Assembly: GCA_030220185.1 (NCBI GenBank)
Contig: JASPKZ010008346.1
Location: 248,001-312,000, forward strand
Direction of reading: 5' to 3'
Origin: Diploptera punctata
Lineage: Eukaryota > Arthropoda > Insecta > Blattodea > Blaberidae
DNA: 64,000 nucleotides
In this document: piece by piece, positions 23,368 through 34,811 of the stretch
How the letters are laid out: every line of letters begins with the position of its first letter
Numbering within the stretch: the first letter of the stretch is position 1
Made by a program: the position numbers and the translations under genes
The notes under the pieces: generated by a model
The model's database searches: none
The model's input: only the letters and a program-made list of their open reading frames with translations
Told to the model about the DNA's origin: nothing

Positions 23368-25474
23368 ACAGTACACCATATTATTGTTAATATGTAAAGA
23401 TTGCTTTGAATATGTTTATTATGATTTAAAACAGGAAATCATTTGAAATGTGTCAGAGTTTCTGTGAAAAAGGGAAGTAGTTGTTCCAAGAGGTTAAGTT
23501 CTAGGGACACTTGTGTTTACAATCTATGTGAATGGGATAGGTCACTGTATGAAATATAACAGAATACTTTTTAGATGATTTCAAATGAATTAGCAAATAG
23601 GAATGCAAAAATTAGTAATGCAGAAAAAAAAATTACATTAATGCAGAATTCATACATAATCAAGATAGTAGCAGAAAATCAACCTTGAGAAGTCACAAGT
23701 AGTCAGAGGTATATGGTACATTTCTAGATCTAACTTGCATGCTGTGGTACTCACATTAACTTTTGAATGCAAATGGACAATGTTCCTAGTTAGAAATCAT
23801 ATCATGTTGTCCTTAAAAAATGTATTTTACTGCATAAATAGAATAAAATAATCACATGCCATTTGACTTAAATAATATATAAATTGCGCAAACAAAAGCA
23901 ATGCCCCATTTTTATTATTGTGACTATGGCTATCAGTAACTTAAGCACTACTCTGGGATAAGGAATTAAATGCTTTTATAATGTGTATGTACTTTTATCT
24001 GTATTTCCTGCTTTTAAAATAGAACACTACCTCTGATGGCTTAGGCTGCAACAGTGAAAAACAACCATTCTTCTTTAATGTAGACAGGTCTAGTTTTTAT
24101 CCAATAACTTCAAAAAACTAAATAATTTTCATAATTTTGGCACATAACCTTAATAATGTTCTATTTTATCATTCTTTCTTACAGAAATGTTTAACTTTGA
24201 AAGTTTGACAGATGTACTTGTTACATGCTGTAATTATTATTGGAGATTTTCGAGCTCCATTAAAATTCAGAGCTAAATTATGAAGATATTTATTAAATAC
24301 TCATATAACACCTCACTAATAAACTACATGACCCATGGAAAACTAATTTTAAGAAATAACAGAAAATTTGAAAGCTGTACTTTATAATAATAATTTGTTC
24401 ACTGCTTCCCATACTAAATTTTTAAGATGCATTTGATCGACTGAAGACACATTTAAAGCTCCAGGTACGTTCACTGGAAACCCATTTAAATCTCCACAGT
24501 GCTACTCCGGCTGCATTGGATTTTAAATCAGAATACCCGGACCATGCGTACTGCATTCTACCAAAATGAAATTTAGAGAGTTTGTTTTACCCCTGTTTTT
24601 TTCTTGTAGTATTTTGTACTTTTAAGAATAGCAAAGTGTAGGTAATGATTGAGCTGTTTGGACTTTCTACCTGCTCATGAGGGAGACTTGTTAAAAGTAT
24701 CCAATGGGTTAAACTATCCTTTACACTTAAAATATCTATCTTAGTATGCAAATGAGGTATTTATCAATTTTTTTTTCTATATGTCATAGAATAGTAGTGC
24801 ATATGTGTGAATGCTTATGAAACTTCCAGCAGATGGCAGAATAGTTTAGTGGAAACGATATGACCAACATTTTCAATTAATTTCAAAATGTATTTTAAGA
24901 AATGCACGTTCACTTACTTCATTTTGTTAGGTTCCAATTGGGCAACTTAGTGTACATCACATTAATTTATAGTTTATTAAATAATATGTATCTAATTTAT
25001 TTCACTAGGAACTGAAAAGGCAGATTAGTGTACATCCAATTCTTGTAAAATGTATGGCAAATTGATTGCAAAAGTTTGTCATTCCAATTTCACAGATATG
25101 TAGTTCCATCCGGTGATAATTCCATAAACATTGGTGTATATGCACTGATAATCTTTAGAATTATGAAAAATATAATGGTTGAATTATAAAAGGTTTTTCT
25201 AAATTGAAGGATTTTTTTTCGCTATGTGGCAATAAATATTTTCTAAGCTCAAAGTAAACAACATGCACATGAGCCAGCAGATTAAGGTTGATACAATTTA
25301 GAATCATATGATATAGACAACATATTGGAATACTCATTGCCAACAATGGAGCAAATGCCCCAATATTGAAATTTTTAACTTAAAAAATACTCAAATACAA
25401 ATATTCACCTAATCTTAGTTTTCTGCTATATAGAAGTTATCAGAATGATCACATACAGTATTTTACTCTATAGC
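23368..25474. other. AT-rich stretch
   Basis: No gene seen. 24945-25000 weakly resembles MITE X1 (GGCAACTTAGTGTACATCA). 25240-25300 is weakly similar to 59045-59105 (CATGCACATGAGCCAGCAGAT), an unclassified repeat. Confidence 0.35.
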
Positions 25475-25568
25475 GTTCTGCCCTAGGGCAGGTCCTTCAC
25501 TGCAATTATGCTATGCTTTGCAGCTTTACTATGGAATTATAGGTGTAGTAGCATATTGTTGCTTTCCA
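25475..25568 (-). mobile_element. S1 SINE tail fragment
   Basis: CTGCCCTAGGGCAGGTCC to GGAATTATAGGTGTAGTAGC, the first-type S1 tail without its head. Confidence 0.7.
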
Positions 25569-26279
25569 CAATATATTGTATAGAAAATTTAAGTTTGAAA
25601 ACACAATATTAGATGGAATAGAAGTTATTGTAGAAAAAGTTTAAGTATTCATAGCTGCACTGGTACAGCAATGTGGCTGTAAAATTATATGGCTCCAAAA
25701 TTATTGGAATTAAGTAGAAAATTAAAAGACATTTTTAAAAATAGTATCAAAAATTTTCAAATACCAGTAGATATAATCAAAAATGAAATCATAAGAGTAA
25801 AACTGATTAAATTCTGAATGTCGTTTGGGTACATTTTAAAATTCATCACATACTGGAAACTTGAGCCAAAATTTATGAAAATATAATTTAATTTCACCAT
25901 AACATAAAATTTGTGTGACATGAAAATACACTCATTACATTTTATTACCTTACTGACTAGTATTTATTGAATGTTGTATAAATGAAATATAAAAACAAAT
26001 ATAGTTAATATTTTAAAGCAGGTGATATTATGAGATTAATTTTTATTAATAGAGAATTAGAATTTTTACAAGTCACCTAATATTTGCAGATTTTTCGAAG
26101 ACTGTATTCGATATGTCATGATCATTATCAATATTCTTTCAAACTGTTGAATCGGTGCTTGGTGATCCTCTTGGTTGATTTCTGCTCCCTCTATTAGCTG
26201 ACAAATGAACTTCCAAATCAAATTTCTTTACAGATAATTTCTAAATTAAAGATACATTTTTGTTTTCATGAATGTAATT

Positions 26280-27480
26280 TTTTTCCTAAATTGTGAGTTT
26301 CCTACATTTATCTAATTGTTTCAGTAATTTGGCATTTGTTATGATTCTGTGTTTTTCTGACCATGTATGTGCAGATTTCTGTTTCCTCATTTTTAACATT
26401 TCTAAGTGTTGTTTCGAACTTGTATTCCAGATCATATTTGTTTATCCTATGTTTATTATTTTCGCTATTGCAATCAATTAGATATATCTCCCTGACTTGT
26501 TGTCTTCATAAATCTTTTCATTTTATTTTTGTTTTTAGTTAATCTATTCAAAAATAAATTTTTGAATTATGAAATATTTACCTAAATGATCTATCTCCTC
26601 AACTTTATTAGTTATTTATCTGTAGCAGTTTGGGGACCAGTCCAATCATAAGCAGGATTCAATACTGATGTTTCACTGAAAATCTGGTAGAGGGGGTTAC
26701 ATATACTGGATGCATTTTCATTTATCAGATGGTCATTGCTGTTAACTGCCTTCAAAATTTCTATCTCCTCAAGTACGACTCTCTTAGCTGGATTATTTTC
26801 TCCAGCTAAGATGAACGTACTTCAGGAGATAGAAATTTTGAAGGCAGTTAACAACAAGGACCATCTGATAAATCTAAATGCACCCAGTATGTGTAACGCC
26901 CTATATCAGATATTCCATTATTGAATACTGCTGATGATGGGACTAGTCCCGAAAGTGCTACAGGAAAATAATTATTAAAGTTGAGGAGACGGACCTTTTA
27001 GGTAAATATTTCATAATTTTACATTTTAATTTTGAATAATACCTCAATGGAGCTTTATCATGAATCTTATTAATGTTAATCTATTCAAGGCTATAATTAT
27101 TTTTCAGTGCTAATTAATATTAAAATTGATGAATATTTTTGAAATGCCAAAGGATGGTATATAGATTTATTAAATTTATTACTAATTTCTGTCTGAAGAG
27201 TACTTTCATTTATTAACTTTTGTTCTTTGAATCTATTTATTTTCTTATGAATCATCTTTTCTTCGACACTATTCTCTTTTGCTATCATTAATACAGAGTT
27301 TTTTTTCTCTGTATTAAAATTTTCTCTGCTCATAGATTTGTTCACAAGTCTGGATGTTAAACTTTTACAGACTGCCTGTTTATGAGCGATGAAGTCGAAA
27401 CCTATCACTTTAATATAATTATCAGTGTGTTTCTTTCCTGTAAATTCCAAATCCTATTTTTCTTTTTTCTTCATTTCTGA
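26280..27480 (-). mobile_element. Penelope-like element (RT end plus GIY-YIG), interrupted
   Basis: The minus strand 27450-27097 encodes an open piece like the end of a Penelope RT: GKKHTDNYIKV, AHKQAVCKSLTSRLVN, then a lysine-rich linker. Past an inserted hairpin (26552-27074), the same strand continues with degenerate GIY-YIG endonuclease text: IYLIDC, VKNEETE and, further on, SEKHRIITNAKLLKQLDK. RT followed by GIY-YIG is the hallmark of Penelope-like elements. Stops and frameshifts show it is dead. A related plus-strand copy lies at 27830-28440. Confidence 0.7.
26552..27074. mobile_element. Hairpin H3: inverted pair of Penelope 3' ends, with 14-bp TSD
   Basis: The arms run from about 26552-26795 and 26800-27050. 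The right arm, plus strand, reads AKMNVLQEIEILKAVNNKD and on to a CTGATGATGGGACTAGTCCC region; the left arm is the same in reverse. This is the last part of a GIY-YIG domain (the L-x-x-E-x-x-E-I-L-K region) and the 3' tail. A perfect 14-bp repeat GTTAATCTATTCAA flanks it at 26538-26551 and 27075-27088. It interrupts an older Penelope-like element. Confidence 0.8.
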
Positions 27481-27829
27481 CCAATTTTAAGTCCAGAAAT
27501 GATATTTTTCTGGTCATTTACAACTTACATTTAATAGTTTTATTATGAATATTCATTCACTATTGTTATGATAAACCAAAATTTAAATATCAAAGTGTAT
27601 TCTTTGATTACATTACATTCAAAGTTACCCATAAACATATTTGCCAATTATGGATATAATAATTTGTTTTCAATACCTCTTTTATTTTCTTTAATATTTT
27701 TATATATGAAATACATAATATGTATTACATATTGAGGATAGCAAAATAGAACGATTTTTAAGAAAAGATGATTCATAAGGATATATATTAAAAAAATAGA
27801 TATATGAAATTATTCTTCACACCGGTAAA

Positions 27830-28440
27830 CAAATTAGTAAAAAATGGAGAAATTTACATACCGTCCTTTGGCATACAATACGTTTCAAATACTTTTTAAC
27901 AAATTTAATATTAAATTAAATAGCACAAAAAAGATTATAGACTGAACAGATTAATTATAATATACAAAAGTAAGAAGACTACTGAAGGCAAAAATTCAAG
28001 GAGCTATGAAATTGATTGCCAAAGATTGTGAAAAAGAATACATAAAAAAATAAAAACGAACTCCAATACAAGATTGAAAGAACACATTACATATATTAAA
28101 AATGAGGAATAAGAAAATCTGCAATAGCTGCACATTTTTGATCAGAAATTCACAATCAAAACAAATGCCAAATTAATAAAACAGATGAATACATCTAAGG
28201 AATTGACAGTTTGGGAGAAAATTCACATCCATAAAAATAAAAGGAAAATAAAGAGTTTTGAAATTCCCAGCGAAAAAAATTTAATTTGAAAATTCATCAG
28301 ACAGCCAACAGAGAAAACAGGAAGCAAACTACAGGATCACCAATTACCAATTCAAGAGTTAGACAGAGTTGAAACAGATATGAAGATGTATCAAAACTAG
28401 TCTTTAAAATACCTACAATTATGAAGCATGTGTTAAAACT
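27830..28440 (+). mobile_element. Penelope-like element, GIY-YIG part
   Basis: Degenerate plus-strand text follows the order expected for the RT-endonuclease linker and the GIY-YIG domain: YIPSFGIQYVSNTF, then IDCKDCEKEYI (about 28010-28045), KRTPIQD, RLKEHIT-like, KTNAKLIKQMNTSKELTVWE and KIHIHKNKRKIKSFEIPS. Frameshifts are present. It lies divergent to the minus-strand copy at 26280-27480. Confidence 0.65.
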
Positions 28441-28589
28441 AAGCCTATTAATAAAAAAACTCATAGTGTCAGTTTCTTTAAATAGTAACTATAACACATA
28501 TATTTGTTAATATGAGTGAATAAATAAAAGAATAGATATGGGCGAATCATATATATCAAATGGATGAAGTGTTATATAGATTTCTATTT

Positions 28590-28742
28590 AGGAGCCCTTA
28601 GCGAAGATTTCAATAGGGAGGCCTAAGCATAAGTGGGGAGATAGTATTAGGAATAAGATGGAACTTAGAAAACTGGATTCTACAAATATTAACTTAATTC
28701 TATTAGATAAGAATGGTGTTCATTAGTAAACCGGCCCAGAAA
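28590..28742 (+). mobile_element. LINE ORF2 C-terminal fragment
   Basis: Plus strand GRPKHKWGDSIRNKMELRKL, the G-R-P-x-x-x-W end of a LINE ORF2, then a divergent tail. Short relic. Confidence 0.55.
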
Positions 28743-28879
28743 CTATAGCTTCTGTAACTCAAGTATTTAAATAGGTATGCTGAAGTAAATATACAGAAAG
28801 ATTTTATTTCCTTCCAAATGACATTACAACCAGATCAGGTAAATAATTTCTAACTACTGTAACTACATAAATGTCGAAA

Positions 28880-29095
28880 CAGATTGGATTTGTAAAAATA
28901 AGACTTCTTATAAATGAACATTTATGTGGTTTCTCATTAATGTGAGTATATAAATGTTCAAACAGATTATACTTCTGAGTAAAAGACTTATTGCACTGAA
29001 AACATTTGAATGGTTTCGTAGCATTATGTAGATATGAATGTCTAGTAGGATTAGATATTTTAGCAAATTACTTATTACAAAAAAGATATTAATTA
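28880..29095 (-). pseudogene. Fossil zinc fingers, distal end of gene B array
   Basis: The minus strand contains one intact finger, CFQCNKSFTQKYNLFEHLYTH, followed by linker INEKPHKCS and broken finger remains on both sides. It lies on the far side of a foldback element from the gene B exon, and the array probably was continuous before that insertion. Confidence 0.7.
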
Positions 29096-29212
29096 TAAAA
29101 GTTGGTACCTGATAAGTCAGTCGTCCTAAACTAAAATCTTTGAACGATGTCTTTATTATTAATTTAACATTTCTCAATGAAAGATAAATTATATTTGAAG
29201 AGAAAAATTTTC

Positions 29213-29285
29213 GCCTAGACCGAGACTCGAACCCTGAACCTTTGGCTTGCCGGGCCAAATGCTCTACCAACTTAGCTACCGAGGT
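29213..29285 (-). repeat. tRNA-like cassette (FB copy 2, left)
   Basis: Minus strand; D arm changed to AGCTAAGTTGGTAGAGC, B box AGGGTTCGAGTCT. Slightly degenerate. Confidence 0.7.
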
Positions 29286-29517
29286 GAGTTGCGATCTAGA
29301 TGCAAACTTTTCTCTTATATACGTTGTAATTCCCTCTCACCAAATGCTTTTGAAACCATTGTTTCTATCTTTGCAAATGGCGGCTTCTTAGTTAAGAAGA
29401 CATTTATTGGGAATTTAACATTTCTTTATAAAGCTAGTAAGGCTTCTAATGATGTTCTTATTATTAATTTAACATTTCTCAATGAAAGATAAATTATATT
29501 TGAAGAGAAAAATTCTC

Positions 29518-29590
29518 GCCTAGACCGAGACTCGAACCCGGGACCTTTGGCTTGCCGGGCCAAATACTCTACCAAATGAGCTACCGAGGC
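29518..29590 (-). repeat. tRNA-like cassette (FB copy 2, centre)
   Basis: Minus strand; 73 nt. Acceptor GCCTCGG against TCTAGGC pairs in six of seven positions. The D stem has a mismatch, the T arm CCGGG-TTCGAGT-CTCGG is paired, and the anticodon arm can form six pairs with a seven-base loop CCGGCAA, where U33 is replaced by C. Confidence 0.75.
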
Positions 29591-29838
29591 GAGTTGGGAT
29601 CTAGACGCAAACTTTTCTCTTCAAATATAATTTACCTTTCGTTGAGAAATGTTAAATTAATAATAAAAACATCATTAGAAGCCTTACTAGCTTTATAAAG
29701 TAATGTTAAATTCCCAATAAATGTCTTCTTAACTAAGAAGCCGCCATTTGCAAAGATAGAAACAATGGTTTCGAAAGCATTTTGTGAGAGGGAATTACAA
29801 CGTATATAAGAGAAACGTTTGCGTCTAGATCACAACTC

Positions 29839-29911
29839 GCCTCGGTAGCTCAGTTGGTAGAGCATTTGGCCCGGCAAGCCAAAGGTCCCGGGTTCGAGTC
29901 TCGGTCTAGGC
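29839..29911 (+). repeat. tRNA-like cassette (FB copy 2, right)
   Basis: Plus strand, 73 nt; as the central cassette but with intact D arm GCTC-AGTTGGTA-GAGC. A TATATAAG box lies about 35 bp upstream (29803-29810) and a T5 run follows at about 29917, which are Pol III signals. The C33 loop and lack of a normal anticodon argue against a working tRNA. Confidence 0.75.
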
Positions 29912-29989
29912 GAAAATTTTTCTCTTCAAATATAAATTATTTGAACTTCAACAAAATAAATCCAATATGGAAGCCTTTCAAAAACAATG

Positions 29990-30375
29990 TTTCATCTTCT
30001 GCATTTTAACTTTTGAATCTCAAGTGTTATTACACATTTGAAGAGTTTCTCATTAGAGTGTTTAAATGTTGATAAGGTGAGATTTCTGACCAAATGACAA
30101 TACAAAACTTACATTTGAATTGTTTATTATTACTGTGGTGTTAAGTGAGGATAGATTTTCGACCAAATGAATAATTACAAATTGTGCATTTGCATGGTGT
30201 CAGGTTACTGTGAATGTTTAAATGTTCAGTAACATGAGTTTCCTGAGCAAATAACTATTACAAATAGGTAATATGAAAGCTTTGTGATTACTATGAGCAT
30301 AATGTAAATGTATACTCAGACCAGATTTCCAAGCAAATGACTTATTACATATTATTCTTTTTAAACGTTCTCTCC
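29990..30375 (-). pseudogene. Fossil zinc fingers downstream of gene B stop
   Basis: Beyond the stop at 30378-30376 the minus strand keeps finger remains in changing frames: MCNKSFAWKSGLS, CKSTICN-like, FGRKS and FGQKSHL. Gene B therefore has a premature end relative to the ancestral array. Confidence 0.7.
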
Positions 30376-30945
30376 TCAGTCGTCACTATGCGAACTTAAA
30401 TGTCGAATGAGATTGGATTTGTAAGTAAAATACTTATCACAATATGAACATTTGTGTGGTTTTTCATTAGAATGAATATGTAAATGTTCAGAGAGAATAG
30501 ATTTCCGAGCAAAGGACCTATTACAAAAAGAACAATTGAACGGTTTCTCATTATTATGCATGTTTGAATGTTGAGTAAGATTATATTTCTGAGCGAACGA
30601 TTTATTACAAATTGTGCATTTGAATGGTTTGTCATTACTATGTATACGTAAATGTGGAATGAGACTGGATTTCCTAGCAAATGACTTATTACAAACAGAA
30701 CATTTGAAAGCTTTACACACATGATGAATGAAAGCATGTTCTTCACCAAATAAAATACCACAATTGTTACATTTCAAATGATTGTCTTCTGTTTGCGAAC
30801 ATTGAGTGGGTTCATATATTCCATATGAATGATTTGTACAAATACTTTGATTATCCTCAATAGCAAATGTACCTGTACCATTTTTTGTTGCATCTACTAG
30901 TGGAATATCTTCTAATGTCTTGAAACTTGTCTCAGTCTGACACAC
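30376..30945 (-). CDS. Zinc-finger gene B, coding exon 3 (finger array)
   Basis: The exon starts after acceptor TTTTCAG (30952-30946) with VCQTETSFKT and ends at TGA (30378-30376). Joined in phase 0 to exons 1 and 2 it gives 248 residues. A degenerate leading unit (CNNCGILFGEEH..HHVC, from residue 118) is followed from residue 141 by four C2H2 fingers with H-S-N-x-K-P linkers; the last ends HLSSH and the protein stops four residues later. The leading half-finger with HVCK-x-FKCSVC is shared with gene A. It is presumably a DNA-binding regulator in the nucleus. It is shorter than gene A (four against nine fingers) because of an early stop, and whether it still functions is open. Fossil fingers and a foldback element follow. 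Confidence 0.85.
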   Translation of the reverse strand: MCQTETSFKTLEDIPLVDATKNGTGTFAIEDNQSICTNHSYGIYEPTQCSQTEDNHLKCNNCGILFGEEHAFIHHVCKAFKCSVCNKSFARKSSLIPHLRIHSNDKPFKCTICNKSFAQKYNLTQHSNMHNNEKPFNCSFCNRSFARKSILSEHLHIHSNEKPHKCSYCDKYFTYKSNLIRHLSSHSDD

Positions 30946-31878
30946 CTGAAAATGTAACATTGTTAAAACTTAGAAATGTGATATATGATAGTAATACATT
31001 AGACTTGAGAAAATACAAACCATATGGCACTAGAAATGTCAAAAGCTACTCAATCATCAACAATTTATTTGGTTTATTCCATTACAAATGGCCAACAACA
31101 GGTTTAATAATTATTTATACAGAGTGAATATTCCTTTGCAGGATCAATGTAATCTCTTAAACTGGTCGGCAGTAATAGTTGCAACTCCGGTATTGCAGGG
31201 TGACAAACCCACAGGAAATAAAACAACACATTATATATAACAATTAAATAAATCAGTCATATATAACAAATAAGGAGACGATGGAACTGCCTAATAGTCC
31301 TACTTTTTAGTCATAATGTGGTTCCTTGTTAAACAGATTACGTTTTCAGAACTCCAGTAACTTTGTAGCAGTTCAAACAAATTCATAGGAAATTCTCATT
31401 TGCTGTAAAATATGTTCAAGTGATTTTTAGAAGAAATTTTCAAAATGCCCTATTGAATGTTATCAAGAGCTTCTTGTGTGAGTACTGTACATTCTAACCT
31501 TGTCAAGGACTCTTCCCATTTCATGAAATTCATTTACTAATCTATGAAGCAAACTTCAACTTGGGGATTGAGGAATATGAAATCTCTCTACAAATAATCT
31601 CCTTACAGCACCAACCGAATCTGTGCTTAAGTATGAATCATACATTAATACTTTTTGCTATATAAAATATATGAATTGATCAATTTTACTTAATACACTG
31701 TATTCAATCACCTAAAAAAAAAGGGCTTATCTTGAAAGAGTTCCCTCACACAAAGGGAATTTGCAACCTGCTACTGTAGGCATAGTAGCTAGTGCTATGA
31801 ACCGTGATATCAGCACTGCGAAGTAATGTTTACATCAGTAGATGTTGGACAATTTAAAGAACAAGAAAGGTGATAGCT

Positions 31879-32105
31879 TAAGAATTAAATTTATGTTTTT
31901 AATATCTCACCTCATATCCTTTTTTTCTTCTAGACTGCTGTTTCCTGGTGACATAACACCGTTCGACGAGAGGCTACTGATGATGGAGATAAGCTCTGAA
32001 ACTGCAGTCTAGAAGAAAAAAGGTTATGAGGTGAGGTAACAAAAACATAAATTTAATTCTTAAATTAAACCTCATAGTGTTTTTTCCTTGTGAAAGATAA
32101 ATAAA
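31879..32105. mobile_element. Hairpin H4 with 13-bp target-site duplication
   Basis: The arms 31879-31944 and 31999-32062 are inverted copies (TTTCTTCTAGACTG against CAGTCTAGAAGAAA). The spacer contains CTACTGATGATGGAG. Outside the right arm the end reads AAACCTCATAGTG. A perfect 13-bp direct repeat AAAGGTGATAGCT flanks the whole at 31866-31878 and 32106-32118. Probably an inverted Penelope 3' end inserted as a unit. Confidence 0.75.
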
Positions 32106-32530
32106 AAAGGTGATAGCTATTTCCTTAAAATGTATGCTCATTTCTTTATTGTCTGAGGTCATTTTAAGAGAATCTTGGATATTATCAATCAAATAGTTAA
32201 TGGGCTGTAGTTCACTCTTTAAGTAATAAGCGTTATTTTATTGATGTAACTAAGTTCACTAAAGATCAAACAAATGTGTTATATATTCTTCTCCTCGTGT
32301 ACTTGGGGGAGTGTGCATCTACGTTTACAAAACTGAATAGAAATTCAACTTGGCTTGCAGTTACCAGGCATATAATTGAAAAGTTCCCTCGTAGTAAGGA
32401 AGATACAGGATAAGTAAGTTCCTAAGCAAAAATAATTTTCTGATTGAATTTTTGAAAATTTCATAAGTTGTGAAAAGTTTAGGGTCCACATTAAAAGAAT
32501 CAGATATAAGACAAACATGCTGACCATATA

Positions 32531-34811
32531 CAGGGTGATTCACAAACTGTGTTTGCTATTGTTATGTGAAAACAATATATTTCGTCATGAGTTTGATTCT
32601 TGAAAGATGAATCGCATAATGTTATGAGTATGCAGACACACTTAGCAAAGTTTTCTGTCCATTTGTAGAAATGATACAACATTCACCATTAATATTTTAA
32701 ATGCAACCTCATATTGTATTTTAGATGGAATCAAAGATCTATTTATTGGCTTTACAATATAATTTGAATAATTAGTTATGCCATATTAGAACAGTTCCTA
32801 CAGGATGTTGAATTAGGAGGAGCAGATGCAGTCCGCTTTACACATGGGCTATGTATCAATGTATAAACTTCCTGTTTCAAAATACCTTACCCTATTACTA
32901 CAGGAACAGGTGTCTAATCACCAAGTAGATGTTTAAAAGTGCCACCGTTATTGTTTATGCATACCTGATTACATTTCCAAAAGGATCTTCTTACAAGGAC
33001 TAGTTGGTGAACTGAAATGGAATGGCATGCTTCCCTGATCTGATGTTGCATATTGTCAAGAGTGGTTGGTTCCATGGCATAGACACGTTTCACATATCAC
33101 CATAAGAAATAATCCAGTGAGGTTAGTTCAGATGATTTTGGAGGCCACTCATGAAGACCTCTCCTACCAATCCATTTATTAGGGAAAGTCCTGTTAAGCA
33201 CATGGACTGCTACATTACTGGAATGTGCCAGATGTGCTGGAATCATATCGTCTGCCAGGTATGTAAATCTACTTCTTCCAGTAGTTGAGGTAAATGGCAT
33301 CGCAGAAAAAGTGCATAGTTTCGTCCTGTTACATTTCCGTCCAAGAAATATGGCCCTATCACGAAGTTACCTAAAATCATGCACCACGCAATCACTGACC
33401 ACCTTCGTTAATAAGCAACATGTTGCACCCGGTGAGGATTTCCGCTGCCCAGTAACGCATGTTATGGCAGTTTACCATGCTTGGTTAAAATAGCTTCATC
33501 TGAAAACAGTATGAATGCTAACAGATCTTCAATACCAGGTGTTTGAATCCACTCACAAAACTGCAATCTATGACATCAGGTCCAGGCAGTTCCTGGGCTA
33601 AGGACATGTGATATGGGTGGAACATATGGTTATGCAATATGCGCCACACTGACAACTGACTGATACCTGCCATCGTAGCAATATCACGGGTACTTAAGTG
33701 CGGGTTTACTAACACAGTCTCCAACAGTAGGTTTCCTGTCGATAATTCCATTTCTGAAGTTTTGTTATGCCCTTCGAAATGTCACCGGCGCAGGATGCAG
33801 CCTGTCTGGATAGTGCAGTGCACACACTCTGCTCGCTTCTTCGTTATCATTGTGACATTTGCCCAAAATAAACAACATGTTGACTTTTTCCATTTCGTGT
33901 GTAGCTCATTTTCCACTATATTAAATTCAAGCATGTGTGTATACAGTAGGAAGATCCAGTAGATGCGTACAGCTTGTAAACAATGGCATTCTACCACTCG
34001 GAAAGATGTGCCGTAGACCAGACGAGTCACTGCTGTACTTGGAGGCATTACCTGGTGCGCTCGATTTCGCGATAAGTAACAGAAGGACATCTGCAATATG
34101 TCCGACCAAATATCCCATCTATGACTCACTTCTGCTCTCCTCCTCCTCTCTCGCTCAGAAACGGTATCACGCCGTTCTGAATCTACTGTATGGTGTATCA
34201 TCTTCCTGACTGATTGTACAATACAGTATTTCCTTCTGCTAAACAAACACGTGGAAATATCAAGAACTCAATGCAAAGACATTGTACCGATGTACTGTAA
34301 GTATTTGTAAGATACGCTGTTTTACTTTTGTTATTTGTTTACATTCTAACTTCTCCTCCCTCTTCACTTAACACGACTCGTAAATAAAACTTAGAACTTG
34401 AAAGAATACAGTATCTAGAACATAGATCACGAGGTTAACGGTTATACCAAGTCGCCGAGACCGTGAATGAAAGACGCAACATTCGGACGGGGCACTAATA
34501 CTAGCCGGTAGCAGTAGCAGATGTCAACTTTCACAATTCTGTAACACGTTAACCAATAGAGATAGACACCTCATTCCAATGGCAATGAATATCTTTTTCA
34601 AGGACACTTCGAACGTAAAAAAGAAATGTGCCATAATCTATTTAAAATAACGAAGTCTGATGCCATAACTTAAAGACGAATAAACATCAAAATGTGATGA
34701 GCATCTCCGCATAGGGACACATCAACCATTCACATGTTTCCACAATTCGTTTTATAGCAATGTCCATAGTTTTCATATAACGAGACGTAACATGGCTCGT
34801 GAACCACCCTG
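32531..34811 (-). mobile_element. Tc1/mariner-superfamily element in gene B intron
   Basis: The termini are CAGGGTGATTCAC on the left and CAGGGTGGTTCACGAG on the right (inverted), each bordered by TA (32529-32530, 34812-34813). The minus strand holds a mutated transposase (see 32860-33905). At 2281 bp it is a near-complete but dead copy. Confidence 0.85.
32860..33905 (-). pseudogene. Transposase remnant (helix-turn-helix plus DDE)
   Basis: The minus strand shows, in order: MEKVNMLFILGKCHND and YPDRLHPAPVTFR (like the N-terminal DUF4817 helix block of insect transposases), ETVLVNPHLSTRDIATMAGI with SVWRILHNHMFHPYHM (helix-turn-helix), LLAFILFSDEA (first catalytic Asp), RWSVIAWCMILGN, IGPYFLDGNVTGRNYALFL, and LPNKWIGRRG-like text ending WPPKSSELTSLDYFLW (last catalytic Asp). 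Several frameshifts and stops separate these blocks. It mobilised the surrounding element by DDE chemistry. Confidence 0.8.

Larger units (their letters stand above)
29140..29940. mobile_element. tRNA-bearing foldback element FB, copy 2
   Basis: The cassettes are 29213-29285 (minus), 29518-29590 (minus) and 29839-29911 (plus). The sequence 29300-29512 is the inverted copy of 29617-29830 (for example GGCGGCTTCTTAGTTAAGAAG against CTTCTTAACTAAGAAGCCGCC). The motif TTGAAGAGAAAA bounds each cassette. It lies inside the fossil finger array of gene B. It is the best preserved three-cassette copy and shares its plan with the copies at 10.1 and 57.1 kb. Confidence 0.85.

Noticed and set aside
34020..34240. 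GC-richer region as a gene B promoter
   Set aside because: It lies inside the mariner-type element, downstream of coding exons 1 and 2.
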